DNA of 64,000 bases from an uncultured Paracoccaceae bacterium (GCA_947493335.1 CANLQO010000003.1:124001-188000), one strand, 5' to 3'; shown: positions 39,152 through 52,438, numbered from the stretch's first letter. The notes: a model not told the origin generated them from the letters alone. Translations and numbers: made by a program.

Positions 39152-40228
39152 CTAGTGAAACCGTCTTCGCCCGGCGTCGTGCCGCAGAATCGCGGCCTCT
39201 GATGGGGTCAGGACACGCCGGGCAAATGCCCCATATGCGCCGGGATCGCCTGCAAGGTCGGGCATCTGATCCAGCATCCCGTCAAGCGCTGCAGGCTCCA
39301 TCGCGGCAAGGGCGGCACTGGCGGGATGAAAGCTCTCGGTTGCGACACCATTGGCCAGCACGATTTCGTGCTGCGGCAACATCATGTGCAGATATGTCAC
39401 CTGGCGCACCGCGCGGTCCCGAATGACGGTGCTGTCGTTGACCAGATCACGGGCCGCGACCAAAACCTCATCGGCGTTGAACAACGCCCGCGCCCGTGCG
39501 CCGCGCAAAACCATCCGGTGATCGGGCGAGACAAGCAGCCCTGCGTCCGGCACGTCATGATCCAGCGCGCCGCGGCGCAGGCGGATCGGGGCAAGCTCTG
39601 GCATTGCAATCAGCCGCGCACCGGTGACGCGGCGCTGGCCCATCCACAGTATTTCGGCCGGGCCATTGTCCTGGGTCTGCACAAAGTCGCCCGCAACAAG
39701 GCTCGCGACGTCGCGTGGGCCATAGGGCGTGCTGATCATCGTACCGGGTGTAAAGCAGATCACTCCGCCGGGGTCAGAAGCTGCCTGATCGCGCAGTTGG
39801 GCTCCAATGCTTTGACGGACCACCCAAAGCTCTGTTTTGCGTGGCGGGATCATGCCCTGAAATAGCAGCAACGGCTTGCGACCTGCGCCCATCGGGATCA
39901 GTGCCACCTCCCACGTCGACCGGCCATCAGTCAGCACAAAGCCTTGCCCGAACAGGGGATCGTTCAGGAAAAGCGGGTCGCGTGCCATACTGGCACGTTC
40001 TCCGGCCATCAATCGCCTGACCGTCAGGGCCGCGCGCCTGCGTATATCGGCCATGCCCTGCGCCTCGCCCAGCGGCAGGATGCCGCGCGGACCATCAACG
40101 CGCACCGCTTCGCCGGTCCAGGACCAGACAGCACCCGCGCGCAAATCAGCAACCGGTGCGGCGCAATAACCGTCCAGTTCTGTCTGCGACCATGAAATGA
40201 CAAACGTGCCTCGAAAGCCCGTTCCCAT
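39152..40228 (-). CDS. Hint (Hedgehog/intein) domain protein
   Basis: A 358-residue protein with an N-terminal region of about 150 residues that I do not recognise. A Hint_2-type domain follows, starting at Cys158 in VICFTPGTMISTPYGPRDVASLVAGDFVQT. Later elements include VSPDHRMVL and the closing strand MLPQHEIVLANG. The first Cys and the DH motif suggest that autoprocessing chemistry may be intact. Such proteins are abundant in Rhodobacterales and often contain secreted or repeat-protein modules. The start is uncertain: the ATG at 40228 gives MGTGFRGTFVISWSQTE, while an in-frame ATG at 40261 would add 11 residues. It lies upstream of the DUF11 gene on the same strand. No signal peptide is visible. 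Confidence 0.82.
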   Translation of the reverse strand: MGTGFRGTFVISWSQTELDGYCAAPVADLRAGAVWSWTGEAVRVDGPRGILPLGEAQGMADIRRRAALTVRRLMAGERASMARDPLFLNDPLFGQGFVLTDGRSTWEVALIPMGAGRKPLLLFQGMIPPRKTELWVVRQSIGAQLRDQAASDPGGVICFTPGTMISTPYGPRDVASLVAGDFVQTQDNGPAEILWMGQRRVTGARLIAMPELAPIRLRRGALDHDVPDAGLLVSPDHRMVLRGARARALFNADEVLVAARDLVNDSTVIRDRAVRQVTYLHMMLPQHEIVLANGVATESFHPASAALAAMEPAALDGMLDQMPDLAGDPGAYGAFARRVLTPSEAAILRHDAGRRRFH

Positions 40229-40336
40229 ACCTGTATCTCTGCCTACTTCGCGCCGCGTCATTGAGCGCGCGGCGTCCTGAGAGGCAGGTTAACCTTTTGA
40301 TGATTCGCGGATCAAGCCTTTGGAAGCATTAATTTC

Positions 40337-41227
40337 TCAGAAGTTGAGGCCAAGCCGCAACGATCCCAGAACCTGCCCCTCACTCTGGCCAATGAATTCC
40401 TCGGACAGATAGGTCGCGCCGTAAAATACCGACAGGTTCGGAAGCGGCTGCCACAGCAGCCCCAACCGTGCGCGGCTGCGGGTGTCGGTGGCGGTCACAC
40501 CGCGGGATGCAGGCAGATAACGGCTTTCCCCAATGGCGGCAAAATCGGCCCCCGCCAAAAATGACACGCCGGTCACGCCGGCGTCGGTGCCACGGAAGGG
40601 TTGCCCGGTGATATCGTCACGCAGCCAAAGATCGCCCTGCCCCACCGGCCCAACCAACAGATCCGCGCCGACCCGAGCAATCTGTTCAGGCCCTGTCAGC
40701 AGCTCCGCAAAGGGCCGGATGCTGGCACTTTCTGAGATTCGGTAGGTATAGGCCGCAGAGGCCCGCGCCCCGAACACGACCTCATCAGGCAACTCGTTCG
40801 CTGTCAGCGGCGGCGTCAGGTCAAAAGCGTCGTGAAACTGCTCTTGAAAGTTGGACAATCCGGTTTTTGGCCCGATGAAAGTGACATCCGCGCCGAGCGA
40901 ATAATGCCACGGCCCATCGCCAAAATGCGTCTGTGCGCCCAATGAAATCGCGCCCACATAAGGTCTGTCTGTGCCACCCCGCCCGGGTGAAATGATTTCG
41001 GTTTTCAGGCGGTATTCGATGATATTGCCGAACTCGCGATTGCCTGGGTCATACGGTCCGCTCGCCCTCAGATGGCTATAGCTGTAGGACCCGCTGCGCC
41101 ATCGGTCCCGCCCGTCACCGAAATAGTCATTGTTGAACAATCGCCCCGTGCCAATGGTTTGGCGCTGATCGGCAAATGTCGGGGCAGCGACCAGAATGGC
41201 CATTGCTGCGGCAGCAAGAATTCGCAT
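40337..41227 (-). CDS. LpxR-like lipid A 3'-O-deacylase family (DUF2219) outer-membrane protein
   Basis: A 296-residue outer-membrane beta-barrel with a signal peptide (MRILAAAAMAILVAAPTFA). The ATG at 41227 was chosen for this; the longer frame to 41470 has no such start. The mature N terminus has the family pattern NNDYF-DGRDRWRSGSYSYS, corresponding to the LpxR catalytic Asn/Asp region. Mid-protein FIGPKTGLSNFQEQFHDAF matches the GP...VQN.VH segment with the active-site His. It ends GSLRLGLNF with a C-terminal Phe. Lipid A deacylation is the known activity of LpxR; many alphaproteobacterial DUF2219 proteins are untested. It is divergent from glgB. Confidence 0.78.
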   Translation of the reverse strand: MRILAAAAMAILVAAPTFADQRQTIGTGRLFNNDYFGDGRDRWRSGSYSYSHLRASGPYDPGNREFGNIIEYRLKTEIISPGRGGTDRPYVGAISLGAQTHFGDGPWHYSLGADVTFIGPKTGLSNFQEQFHDAFDLTPPLTANELPDEVVFGARASAAYTYRISESASIRPFAELLTGPEQIARVGADLLVGPVGQGDLWLRDDITGQPFRGTDAGVTGVSFLAGADFAAIGESRYLPASRGVTATDTRSRARLGLLWQPLPNLSVFYGATYLSEEFIGQSEGQVLGSLRLGLNF

Positions 41228-41432
41228 CGTTCGTCCTTTGTCGGCCCCCGAGGACAACCCATACGCGAACGCTGCGCCACAGGCTAGGAAATCCTGAAAC
41301 GTCGCCTCAAAATCCGAATGGCAATCGTGCCTGAGCCCCTTGCCACGAGAGGAAAACGCGCCAAATCGATGCAAAGGTTGCAAAAAATCGAAATCACGTG
41401 TCCACTTGGACTCCGACGTATCCGGAGAAGAC

Positions 41433-43646
41433 ATGCCCAAAACCAGCAAGACGGACGCTCCAACCGCCATGTCACTGGTCGATCACAATGCAGCACGCGC
41501 CATCCTGTCGGGCACTTGCCGGGACCCTTTTGCGCATTTGGGGTTACACAAACGCGGCGACCACTGGTTTTTGTTGGTCTTTGTGCCGGGTGCTGCCCGT
41601 GTCGCAGCACTGACTGGGGCCAAAACCGTCAAACCGCTTGATCCGCTAGAGGACTATCCGGGCCTTTTTGGACAGGTCTTCAAGACAAAGCCGAAGTACC
41701 GCCTGCGCGCAGAGGCGGACGGCCACAGTTGGGACTCTGAAGACCCCTACCGGTTTGGCCCCGTGCTGGGTGCAGAAGATCTCTATTATCTCGGCGAGGG
41801 CAGCCATCAGCGGCTTTGGACAGCGCTCGGCGCGCATGTCATGAAGCATGAAGGCGTGTCTGGCACACATTTCGCAGTCTGGGCCCCCAATGCGCAACGG
41901 GTGTCTGTCGTCGGCAATTTCAACATCTGGGATGGCCGGCGACACGTGATGCGCCGCGCAAGTGACAGCGGCATATGGGAGATTTTCGTTCCCAACATCG
42001 GCGCGGGCGAAGCCTATAAATACGAAATCATTGGCCCGGATGGCGCGACTATGCCCCTGCGCGCCGACCCCGTTGGATTTGGTGCCGAACATCCGCCGCG
42101 CACGGCCTCTGTCGTGCGCGATATTTCGCATCCAACGTGGACCGACAAGACATGGATGGCGACACGTGGCAAGGCACAGAACATCGACGCGCCAATCAGC
42201 GTTTATGAGGTCAATCTTGCCAGTTGGAAACGCGCCGATGGCAATCGACCACTGTCCTATGTCGAATTGGCGAGCGACCTCGTCGACTACGTTGCCTGGA
42301 TGGGCTTCACTCATATTGAGTTGATGCCGATCTCTGAACACCCCTTTGATGGCTCTTGGGGCTATCAGCCTGTTGGCATGTATGCCCCCACGATCCGCCA
42401 TGGCACCCCAGACGAATTCCGGGCCCTGGTCGACGCTGCCCATGCCAAGGGGCTAGGCGTTCTGCTCGATTGGGTGCCGGGACATTTTCCAACGGATGCC
42501 CATGGTCTGGGCAATTTCGACGGCACCCACATTTATGAACACGCCGACCCCAAGGAAGGTTTCCATCAGGACTGGAACACCCTTATCCCCAATTTCGGGC
42601 GCAATGAGGTCGCGAATTACTACACGTCTAACGCCTTGTATTGGCTGGATGAATACCATCTCGACGGGCTGCGCGTAGATGCCGTCGCCTCGATGCTTTA
42701 TCGCGACTATTCCCGCAATGATGGCGAATGGATCCCGAACAAGGACGGGGGCCGTGAAAATTACGAAGCCATTGCGCTGCTGCAAAACATGAACACGCTG
42801 ACCTATGGCCAATGCGACGGGATCATGACCGTGGCCGAAGAGTCGACCGCCTTTCCCGGGGTCAGTCGCCCGGTCGATCACGGCGGGCTGGGGTTCGGCT
42901 TTAAGTGGAACATGGGCTGGATGAACGACAGCCTGCATTTCATGCAGTTGGACCCGATCCACCGCAAGCATCATCATCATGAGATGACGTTCAGCCTGCA
43001 TTACGCGTTCAGCGAAAACTACATCCTGCCGATCAGTCATGATGAGGTGGTGCATGGCAAAGGCTCCATGTTGATGAAGATGCCGGGCAACGCATGGGAA
43101 CGCTTTGCCAACCTGCGCGCCTATTATGGGTTCATGTGGACGCATCCGGGCAAAAAGCTTTTGTTCATGGGTCAGGAATTCGCGCAGACAGCCGAATGGA
43201 ACCACAACCAAAGCCTCGACTGGCACGAATGTGATCATGGCCCCCATAAGGGCATGCAGATGTGGGTCCGCGATTTGAACCGGATTTACCGCGATCTGCC
43301 CGCGCTGCATGTCAACGACACCCGCCCCAGCGGTTTCCAATGGATCGAGGCGAATGACGCCGCCAATTCGGTCTTTGCCTTCATGCGGCGGGGCAACAAC
43401 GGCGATGCGCCGGTTGTCGTGGTCATGAACCTCACCCCGATTGAGCGGACGGACTACCGCGTTGGGCTGCCAAGCGGTGGCGCGTGGGACGAGGTGCTGA
43501 ATTCAGACGCCGAAAGTTATGGCGGTGGCGGACGCGGCAACATGGGAGGTGTGACCGCAGAGCCGACCGCGTGGATGGGGCAAGACCACTCTGCCACGCT
43601 GGTGCTGCCACCACTTTCGACGGTGATACTGACGAAAACGTCCTGA
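41433..43646 (+). CDS. glgB: 1,4-alpha-glucan branching enzyme
   Basis: A 737-residue GH13 enzyme that introduces alpha-1,6 branches into glycogen. The N-terminal carbohydrate-binding module region is followed by the (beta/alpha)8 domain. Catalytic residues are Asp416 ([18 protein letters not shown]), Glu469/470 (VAEEST) and transition-state Asp537 ([11 protein letters not shown]). The ATG at 41433 follows GGAGAAG; that ribosome binding site could be partly enclosed in a small CTCCG/CGGAG hairpin (41411-41427). It is first gene of glgBCAX-pgm, with glgC 26 bases downstream. Confidence 0.96.
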   Translation: MPKTSKTDAPTAMSLVDHNAARAILSGTCRDPFAHLGLHKRGDHWFLLVFVPGAARVAALTGAKTVKPLDPLEDYPGLFGQVFKTKPKYRLRAEADGHSWDSEDPYRFGPVLGAEDLYYLGEGSHQRLWTALGAHVMKHEGVSGTHFAVWAPNAQRVSVVGNFNIWDGRRHVMRRASDSGIWEIFVPNIGAGEAYKYEIIGPDGATMPLRADPVGFGAEHPPRTASVVRDISHPTWTDKTWMATRGKAQNIDAPISVYEVNLASWKRADGNRPLSYVELASDLVDYVAWMGFTHIELMPISEHPFDGSWGYQPVGMYAPTIRHGTPDEFRALVDAAHAKGLGVLLDWVPGHFPTDAHGLGNFDGTHIYEHADPKEGFHQDWNTLIPNFGRNEVANYYTSNALYWLDEYHLDGLRVDAVASMLYRDYSRNDGEWIPNKDGGRENYEAIALLQNMNTLTYGQCDGIMTVAEESTAFPGVSRPVDHGGLGFGFKWNMGWMNDSLHFMQLDPIHRKHHHHEMTFSLHYAFSENYILPISHDEVVHGKGSMLMKMPGNAWERFANLRAYYGFMWTHPGKKLLFMGQEFAQTAEWNHNQSLDWHECDHGPHKGMQMWVRDLNRIYRDLPALHVNDTRPSGFQWIEANDAANSVFAFMRRGNNGDAPVVVVMNLTPIERTDYRVGLPSGGAWDEVLNSDAESYGGGGRGNMGGVTAEPTAWMGQDHSATLVLPPLSTVILTKTS

Positions 43647-43672
43647 CGCCGGGACAAATTGGGAGGACGACA

Positions 43673-44944
43673 ATGAAGCCGACACCAAATCAACGCCTGT
43701 CCAACAGAGCCATGGCCTTTGTGCTTGCCGGGGGCCGGGGGAGCCGCCTGAAAGAGCTGACCGACACGCGCGCCAAACCGGCCGTTTATTTTGGCGGCAA
43801 GACCCGGATCGTGGATTTCGCCCTGTCGAATGCACTCAATTCCGGCATCCGAAAGATGGCGATTGCCACGCAATACAAGGCCCATAGCCTGATCCGCCAC
43901 TGCCAGCGCGGCTGGGGTTTTTTGCGGGCGGAACGGAACGAATACCTCGATATCCTGCCCGCCTCTCAACGCGTTTCAGAAGAGAAATGGTACCTGGGCA
44001 CTGCGGACGCCGTGACCCAGAACATCGACATTATCGACAGCTACGATGTTGATTTTATTGTCGTTCTTGCAGGCGATCACATCTACAAGATGGACTATGA
44101 GATCATGTTGCAGCAGCACCTGCACTCGGGCGCGGACGTCACAATCGGCTGTCTGACTGTGCCCAGGATGGAGGCGACCGCCTTTGGCGTGATGCATTGC
44201 GACACCAAGGACCGGATCACCGCTTTTCTGGAAAAGCCCGCAGATCCACCCTGTATCCCCGGCGATCCCGATCATGCGCTGGCATCCATGGGTATCTATG
44301 TCTTCCGCTGGGAGTATCTGCGTGAATTGCTGCAAAGTGATGCCGCCGACAAAGGTTCCAGTCATGACTTTGGCAACGACATCATCCCGCAGATCGTCAA
44401 GAACGGCAAAGCCATGGCGCATCGCTTTGAAGATAGCTGCGTGACCAGCGGGCTGGAGACTGAGCCATATTGGCGGGACGTTGGCACCATCGACGCCTTC
44501 TGGCGGGCCAATATCGACCTGACAAGCTTTACCCCGCCGCTTGATCTATACGACACTAGCTGGCCGATCTGGACCTATGCCGAAAGCGTTCCACCTGCCA
44601 AGTTCATCCACAACGAAGAGGGACGGCGCGGCAATGCGGTCTCATCCATGGTGTCGGGCAATTGCATTATCTCTGGTTCAGAAATCAAGGAATCGCTTTT
44701 GTTCACGGGCGTCCGCACGCATTCATTCAGTTCGCTCGACCGCGTTGTCGCGCTGCCGAATGTCGAGGTGAACCGCAAAGCGCAGTTGAAGGATTGTGTG
44801 CTGGATCGCGGCGTCATCATCCCCGAAGGCCTGGTCGTGGGCGAGGACCCGGAAGAAGACGCCAAGTGGTTCCGCCGCACTGATGACGGCGTGGTCTTGA
44901 TCACCGCACCCATGCTTGCCAAACGCGCGGCCGAGATCGGCTGA
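43673..44944 (+). CDS. glgC: Glucose-1-phosphate adenylyltransferase (ADP-glucose pyrophosphorylase)
   Basis: A 423-residue enzyme that makes ADP-glucose from glucose-1-phosphate and ATP, the committed step of glycogen synthesis. The N-terminal nucleotidyltransferase motif [29 protein letters not shown] is intact and the allosteric Lys/Arg segment is present. A left-handed beta-helix region ([16 protein letters not shown]) closes the protein. The ATG at 43673 follows GGGAGGACGACA; the open frame extends further upstream but only as overlap with glgB. The glgA start follows one base after its stop. Confidence 0.97.
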   Translation: MKPTPNQRLSNRAMAFVLAGGRGSRLKELTDTRAKPAVYFGGKTRIVDFALSNALNSGIRKMAIATQYKAHSLIRHCQRGWGFLRAERNEYLDILPASQRVSEEKWYLGTADAVTQNIDIIDSYDVDFIVVLAGDHIYKMDYEIMLQQHLHSGADVTIGCLTVPRMEATAFGVMHCDTKDRITAFLEKPADPPCIPGDPDHALASMGIYVFRWEYLRELLQSDAADKGSSHDFGNDIIPQIVKNGKAMAHRFEDSCVTSGLETEPYWRDVGTIDAFWRANIDLTSFTPPLDLYDTSWPIWTYAESVPPAKFIHNEEGRRGNAVSSMVSGNCIISGSEIKESLLFTGVRTHSFSSLDRVVALPNVEVNRKAQLKDCVLDRGVIIPEGLVVGEDPEEDAKWFRRTDDGVVLITAPMLAKRAAEIG

Positions 44945-44945
44945 C

Positions 44946-46376
44946 ATGGCTGGTCGGGTTCTTTCTGTCGCCTCAGAGGTTGTGCCGTTTATCAAAACCG
45001 GCGGCCTTGCCGACGTTGCCGGAGCTTTGCCGGGTGCGCTGCTGGCCCATGGCTGGGACATGCGCACCCTGATGCCTGCCTATCGCGGTCTGATCAAAAA
45101 GACCAAGGCCACAAAAGTGCTCTGGTCGTCGGATGATTTGTTTGGTGGCCCGGCCTCGGTGAAAGAGGGCGCGTTGGACGGACAAAAAGTGATGCTGCTG
45201 GATGCACCGCACCTTTATGACCGCGCTGGAGGTCCCTATGGCGACCCAGAGGATTTCAAGGACAACGCCCTGCGATTTGCTGCGCTGTCGTGGGCCGCGG
45301 CAGACATCGCACAAAACGGTCTGGCCGATGGTTGGGTGCCCGATGTCTTGCACGCACATGATTGGCAGGCGGGCTTTGCGCCCGCTTATCTGCGTTTTGC
45401 AGGTGCCGCCACAAAAACGGTGATGACGGTCCACAACATTGCCTTTCAGGGCAGTGCGTCTGCCGCGATGCTTGGGCAATTGATGTTGCCATTTGATAAA
45501 TTCAACTCCGAATGCCTTGAATACTGGGGGCATTTGTCATCGCTCAAGGCGGGCCTTGTGACTGCGGACGCCATAACGACCGTCAGCCCAACCTATGCCG
45601 CGGAACTGATGCGGCCGGAATTTGGCATGGGGTTGGACGGCGTGATCGCCAACCGCCACGCTGATCTGCATGGCATCCTCAACGGTGTCGACGACACGGT
45701 CTGGGACCCTCAGACCGATCCAGAGGCCAAGCCCTATTCAGCCAAAACGCTGAAAGGTAAACTGGCCAATCGCAAGGCGTTGATGGCCGAATTCGGCCTC
45801 AAGAACATCAAGGGGCCGCTCGCGATCATCGTTAGTCGCCTGACGGAACAGAAAGGCATCGACCTGTTGGCCGGCACCATTCCGGCCTTTATCGCGGGCG
45901 GCGGCGGTCTGGCCGTGCTCGGCTCTGGTGCCGCCTATCTGGAAGAGCAGCTCAAGGACCTTGCCAAGGCGCATCCGGGGAAGATCGGCCTGCGCATCGG
46001 CTATGATGAAACGCTCAGCCACCGCATGTTCGCAGGTGGCGATGCCGTGCTGGTGCCCAGCCGGTTCGAGCCCTGCGGCCTCACGCAAATGTATGGCCTG
46101 CGCTACGGCACGATCCCTGTCGTCGCGGCCACCGGCGGACTGGCAGATACCATTATCGACGCCAACCCGATGGCCGTGGCGGACAAAGTGGCAACAGGCA
46201 TTCAGTTCCACCCGGTGGACGAAATCGCCCTTGCCCATGCCCTGCAGCGATTGCTGGCGCTCCATGCCCAAAAGTCACTCTGGCAGACAATGCAGAAACG
46301 CGGGATGACGCAGGCCCTTGGGTGGTCTACATCCTCGGGCAAATACGCTGCATTGTACGAAAGCCTGATTGCGTGA
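44946..46376 (+). CDS. glgA: Glycogen synthase (ADP-glucose dependent, GT5)
   Basis: A 476-residue glycosyltransferase that extends alpha-1,4-glucan from ADP-glucose. The N-terminal KTGGLADVAGALPG loop contacts ADP-glucose. The C-terminal domain has SRLTEQKGIDLL and PSRFEPCGLTQMYGLRYGTIPVV, with the retaining-GT Glu. Length and motifs are normal. The ATG at 44946 is one base beyond the glgC stop. Its stop overlaps the glgX GTG start in a GTGA arrangement, indicating coupled translation. Confidence 0.97.
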   Translation: MAGRVLSVASEVVPFIKTGGLADVAGALPGALLAHGWDMRTLMPAYRGLIKKTKATKVLWSSDDLFGGPASVKEGALDGQKVMLLDAPHLYDRAGGPYGDPEDFKDNALRFAALSWAAADIAQNGLADGWVPDVLHAHDWQAGFAPAYLRFAGAATKTVMTVHNIAFQGSASAAMLGQLMLPFDKFNSECLEYWGHLSSLKAGLVTADAITTVSPTYAAELMRPEFGMGLDGVIANRHADLHGILNGVDDTVWDPQTDPEAKPYSAKTLKGKLANRKALMAEFGLKNIKGPLAIIVSRLTEQKGIDLLAGTIPAFIAGGGGLAVLGSGAAYLEEQLKDLAKAHPGKIGLRIGYDETLSHRMFAGGDAVLVPSRFEPCGLTQMYGLRYGTIPVVAATGGLADTIIDANPMAVADKVATGIQFHPVDEIALAHALQRLLALHAQKSLWQTMQKRGMTQALGWSTSSGKYAALYESLIA

Positions 46377-48499
46377 ACGCACACCTGCAAACTGACCTGC
46401 CGACCCAGCTAAAAGATCATCCGCTGTCCTCTGGCAAACCGCATCCGTTAGGCGCGACCTTTGACGGAGAGGGTGTGAATTTCGCCGTCTTTTCGGAACA
46501 TGCCGAACGGATCGAGCTTTGTCTTTTCAGCGACGATGGCCGCAAAGAGCGTGTGCGCATTCCGCTGACAGAACGCGATGGCGACGTCTGGCATATTTAT
46601 GTGACCGGCCTGCACCCCGGCGCCAAATACGGCTACCGCGTGCATGGCCCTTACGCCCCCGAAGAAGGCCACCGGTTCAACCCCAACAAGCTCTTGCTTG
46701 ATCCCTATACCAAGCGCATTTTTGGCAAATACCGCTGGTCGGATGCAATGATGGGCTACAAGGTCGGTAGCCCGCGAGAAGACCTAAGCTTTGACACCCG
46801 GGATTCCGCCTTTTGTGTGCCGCGTTCGATGGTGGTTGATCCGTCTTTCAACTGGGGCAGCGACGCGCCGCCCGCCATTTCGCGCTCTGAAACGGTGCTT
46901 TATGAGGCACACGCCAAAGGCCTCACGGCCCGGATGCCCGGCGTGCCACACGATGTGCGTGGCAAGTTTCTGGGGATGAGCAGTGAACCCGTGCTTGAGC
47001 ATCTGACCAAGTTGGGCGTCACAACCGTGCAGCTGATGCCCGCGCAGGCCTTCATGGATGAACATTTCCTGACCGAAAAGGGCATGCGCAACTACTGGGG
47101 TTACAACACCATCGGCTTTTTCGCGCCAGAGCCGCGCTACATGACCGACCAAGGCATCTGGGAGTTTCAGACCATGGTCCGCCGCCTGCATAGCGCGGGC
47201 ATCGAAGTGGTGCTGGATGTGGTCTATAACCACACCGCCGAGGGCAATCAGATGGGCCCGACGCTGTGCCATCGCGGTTTTGATAACCTGTCGTATTACC
47301 GGCTGACCAAGGACAAGCGCTTCTACCTCAATGATACCGGCACCGGTAACGTGGTGAATATGCAGCATCCGATGGTGCTGCGGATGATGATGGACAGCCT
47401 GCGCTATTGGGTTGAGGTCATGCATGTGGACGGCTTCCGCTTCGACCTTGCGACGTCACTGGCGCGCGAAGACGACGGGTTTGATCGCGACGGAGGCTTT
47501 CTGGACGCAATTCGGCAAGACCCTGTACTGAGCCGGGTGAAACTGATTGCCGAACCCTGGGACCTTGGCCCCGGCGGCTATCAACTGGGCGCTTTCCCGC
47601 ATCCATTCCTGGAATTCAACGACAAGTTCCGTGATGGTGTGCGCAAATACTGGCGCGGCGACAAAGGCATGGTGCCCGACTTTGCCAAACGCATTTTGGG
47701 CAGTGCAGAACAATTCGACCACTCCGGTCGCGCCGCCACGACCTCGATCAATTTTGCCACCGTACATGACGGTTTTTGCCTTGAAGACGTCGTCAGTTAC
47801 AACGTCAAGCACAACGCGGCCAACGGCGAAGACAACCGTGACGGCAAGGACGACAATTATTCCGACAATATGGGGGTTGAGGGTCCGACAGATGACCCCG
47901 AAATCCGTGCCGCCCGCGATCAGCGCAAGCGCAACATGCTGGCAACGATTTTCCTGAGTCAGGGCACGCCGCTGCTGCTGGCAGGGGATGAGATCGGCAA
48001 TACCCAGAACGGCAACAACAACACGTTCGGTCAGGACAACGAACTGGGCTGGGTCAATTGGGACAAGCCTGACCATGCGTTGCTGGCCTTTGTGCAACGG
48101 CTGACCAAACTACGCCGCGACCATTCGGTGCTGCGGCAGGTGCGCTTCCTTCATTCGCGCCAACGTGACCGTGATGGCATTCCGGATCTCTTCTGGCGCA
48201 TGCCGGACGGCAACACCCCGCGTGCCGAGGATTGGCAAAACCCCGACTGGAAGGCGCTTTGTGTTGAGGTTCGAACATCCTCCGGCACCCCTGAATACGC
48301 TGCCTCTGACGATGTGCTATTCCTGACATTTAATGCAGGCGACGCGATTGACGTCCAACTGCCACCTGCGTTTCGCGGAAAAGCGTGGGAACTTGTGCTG
48401 AACACGGCACGGCCCGAAGATGGCACCGTCTGCGTGACCGGCCAAACCACGCGCATCGACGCGCAAAGCGTATGTGTCTTCGCCTGTTCCGCCACCTGA
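46373..48499 (+). CDS. glgX: Glycogen debranching enzyme (GH13 isoamylase type)
   Basis: A 708-residue enzyme that hydrolyses alpha-1,6 branches of phosphorylase-limited glycogen. An N-terminal CBM48-like domain (HPLGATFDGEGVNFAVFSEHA) precedes the GH13 barrel. Catalytic sites are Asp in DGFRFDLATSL, Glu in AEPWDLGPGGYQLG and Asp in TVHDGF. The start is taken as GTG at 46373, overlapping the glgA stop by four bases; no ATG lies between that point and the conserved domain. It is followed 17 bases later by pgm. Confidence 0.94.
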   Translation: MNAHLQTDLPTQLKDHPLSSGKPHPLGATFDGEGVNFAVFSEHAERIELCLFSDDGRKERVRIPLTERDGDVWHIYVTGLHPGAKYGYRVHGPYAPEEGHRFNPNKLLLDPYTKRIFGKYRWSDAMMGYKVGSPREDLSFDTRDSAFCVPRSMVVDPSFNWGSDAPPAISRSETVLYEAHAKGLTARMPGVPHDVRGKFLGMSSEPVLEHLTKLGVTTVQLMPAQAFMDEHFLTEKGMRNYWGYNTIGFFAPEPRYMTDQGIWEFQTMVRRLHSAGIEVVLDVVYNHTAEGNQMGPTLCHRGFDNLSYYRLTKDKRFYLNDTGTGNVVNMQHPMVLRMMMDSLRYWVEVMHVDGFRFDLATSLAREDDGFDRDGGFLDAIRQDPVLSRVKLIAEPWDLGPGGYQLGAFPHPFLEFNDKFRDGVRKYWRGDKGMVPDFAKRILGSAEQFDHSGRAATTSINFATVHDGFCLEDVVSYNVKHNAANGEDNRDGKDDNYSDNMGVEGPTDDPEIRAARDQRKRNMLATIFLSQGTPLLLAGDEIGNTQNGNNNTFGQDNELGWVNWDKPDHALLAFVQRLTKLRRDHSVLRQVRFLHSRQRDRDGIPDLFWRMPDGNTPRAEDWQNPDWKALCVEVRTSSGTPEYAASDDVLFLTFNAGDAIDVQLPPAFRGKAWELVLNTARPEDGTVCVTGQTTRIDAQSVCVFACSAT

Positions 48500-48504
48500 A
48501 ATAG

Positions 48505-51145
<2,641 letters not shown>

Positions 51146-51200
51146 ATCTCCCCCTGCGGCCAAGCTGACAGCATATGCGGCGTTCAGGCAATAGCAGACA

Positions 51201-51304
51201 GGCGCTTACCCCGAAATTGAGGCTTGCAGCGACGTCCTTTCGTCTGCAATATGCAAGCGCTTTCTACGGGGGACACTTTTGAGTGAATCACCGTAAGCGC
51301 TGGT
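51201..51304. promoter_or_regulatory. Three related AGCGCT-centred sites upstream of a LacI gene
   Basis: GGCGCTTACC (51201-51210), GCAAGCGCTTTC (51253-51264, perfect core AAGCGCTT) and GTAAGCGCTGGT (51293-51304) share an AGCGCT-like centre. Their centres are 55 and 40 bases apart. They lie 55-160 bases upstream of the LacI start at 51145, where autoregulatory operators are common in this family. Operator function is inferred. Confidence 0.5.
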
Positions 51305-51333
51305 GCTGCGTTTCACGCCGCTGGCATTTTGTT

Positions 51334-51375
51334 CGTAGGCGGGGATCAGGTTTTGGGAGGAGCCCCCCGCCTACG
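51334..51375 (-). terminator. Hairpin after the second ABC operon
   Basis: A perfect 11-base-pair stem CGTAGGCGGGG/CCCCGCCTACG (51334-51344 with 51365-51375) and a 20-base loop, starting 11 bases beyond the ATPase stop codon. No T tract follows on the minus strand, so it may act as an mRNA 3'-end stabiliser or Rho-assisted terminator. Confidence 0.55.
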
Positions 51376-51385
51376 GGCAAGACCT

Positions 51386-52438
51386 TTACGACATGACAGC
51401 CAAGTCGCCTTCACCGAAGAAGTGAAGATGCTCTTGCGCGAATTGCAGACCAACCTTGTCGCCGGGGGTTAGTTCGCTGTTGCCGGTGACGCGGACCGTT
51501 ATCTGCCCCAGCGCGCCACAATCCATAATCACGAAGGTATCCGCGCCAAGATATTCCAACACGTCGACGGTGCCGTCGACTTGTCCACTGCCGATCTCGC
51601 CCAATGTGATATGCTCTGGCCGGACGCCCAACTTGCTCGCTTGCTGACTGCGGTCGTAAGCGCCGCCGCGGTGGCCATCCAACTGATAGGCATCCCCGGA
51701 TGCGCTGCAGGGCATGACATTCATGCGCGGGCTGCCAATGAACTGCGCCACAAACAGGTTCGCGGGCCTCTCATATAGCTCGCGCGGGCTGCCAACCTGT
51801 GCAATCTGACCTGCATCCAACACCACGATACGATCAGCAAGCGTCATCGCTTCAACCTGATCGTGCGTGACATAGATCATCGTGGTCTTCAGCGACTGAT
51901 GCAGCTTCGCAATTTCGTAGCGCATCTCGACCCGGAGCGAGGCGTCAAGGTTCGACAACGGTTCGTCAAACAGAAATGCTGTGGGGTCCCGGACGATAGA
52001 GCGGCCAATCGCGACCCTTTGGCGCTGACCGCCAGACAGGTCCTTGGGACGACGATCCATATAGGCGTCAAGCTTGAGGACGCGCGCGGCATCATTCACC
52101 TTTGCGTCAATCTCTGCCTGCGGCAGGCCCGCGGATTTCAGCGGAAACGCAACGTTGTCGCGCACGGTCATGTGCGGATATAGCGCGTAAGACTGGAACA
52201 CCATGGCCAGACCGCGCTTGCTTGGCGGTTCTGCGGTGGCGTCCCGGTCACCGACCATGATCTGCCCGCGCGACGTTTCCTCAAGGCCTGCAATCATCCG
52301 CAACAAGGTCGACTTGCCGCAGCCCGACGGGCCCACAAAGATGATGAACTCGCCTTCTTGCATCGCAAGGTCGACACCTTTGATGACCTGAACGTTGCCA
52401 AACCACTTTTCAACAGATTTCAATTCGATCGAGGACAT
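51386..52438 (-). CDS. Sugar ABC transporter ATP-binding protein of the second locus
   Basis: A 350-residue CUT1-type ATPase. Walker A is GPSGCGKST (residues about 36-44), the Q loop FQSYALYP, the signature [15 protein letters not shown], Walker [12 protein letters not shown] and the switch His is in VTHD. A C-terminal TOBE regulatory region follows. The ATG at 52438 shares its first base with the stop of the GH63-like gene (TGATG). It powers the permease pair at 53697-56152. Its order after the hydrolase gene matches agl-type (alpha-glucoside) loci. Confidence 0.95.
   Translation of the reverse strand: MSSIELKSVEKWFGNVQVIKGVDLAMQEGEFIIFVGPSGCGKSTLLRMIAGLEETSRGQIMVGDRDATAEPPSKRGLAMVFQSYALYPHMTVRDNVAFPLKSAGLPQAEIDAKVNDAARVLKLDAYMDRRPKDLSGGQRQRVAIGRSIVRDPTAFLFDEPLSNLDASLRVEMRYEIAKLHQSLKTTMIYVTHDQVEAMTLADRIVVLDAGQIAQVGSPRELYERPANLFVAQFIGSPRMNVMPCSASGDAYQLDGHRGGAYDRSQQASKLGVRPEHITLGEIGSGQVDGTVDVLEYLGADTFVIMDCGALGQITVRVTGNSELTPGDKVGLQFAQEHLHFFGEGDLAVMS

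Noticed and set aside
51334-51375. Classical intrinsic terminator after the second ABC operon
   Set aside because: The stem is strong but no T tract follows on the minus strand, so it is listed only as a 3'-end hairpin with modest confidence.
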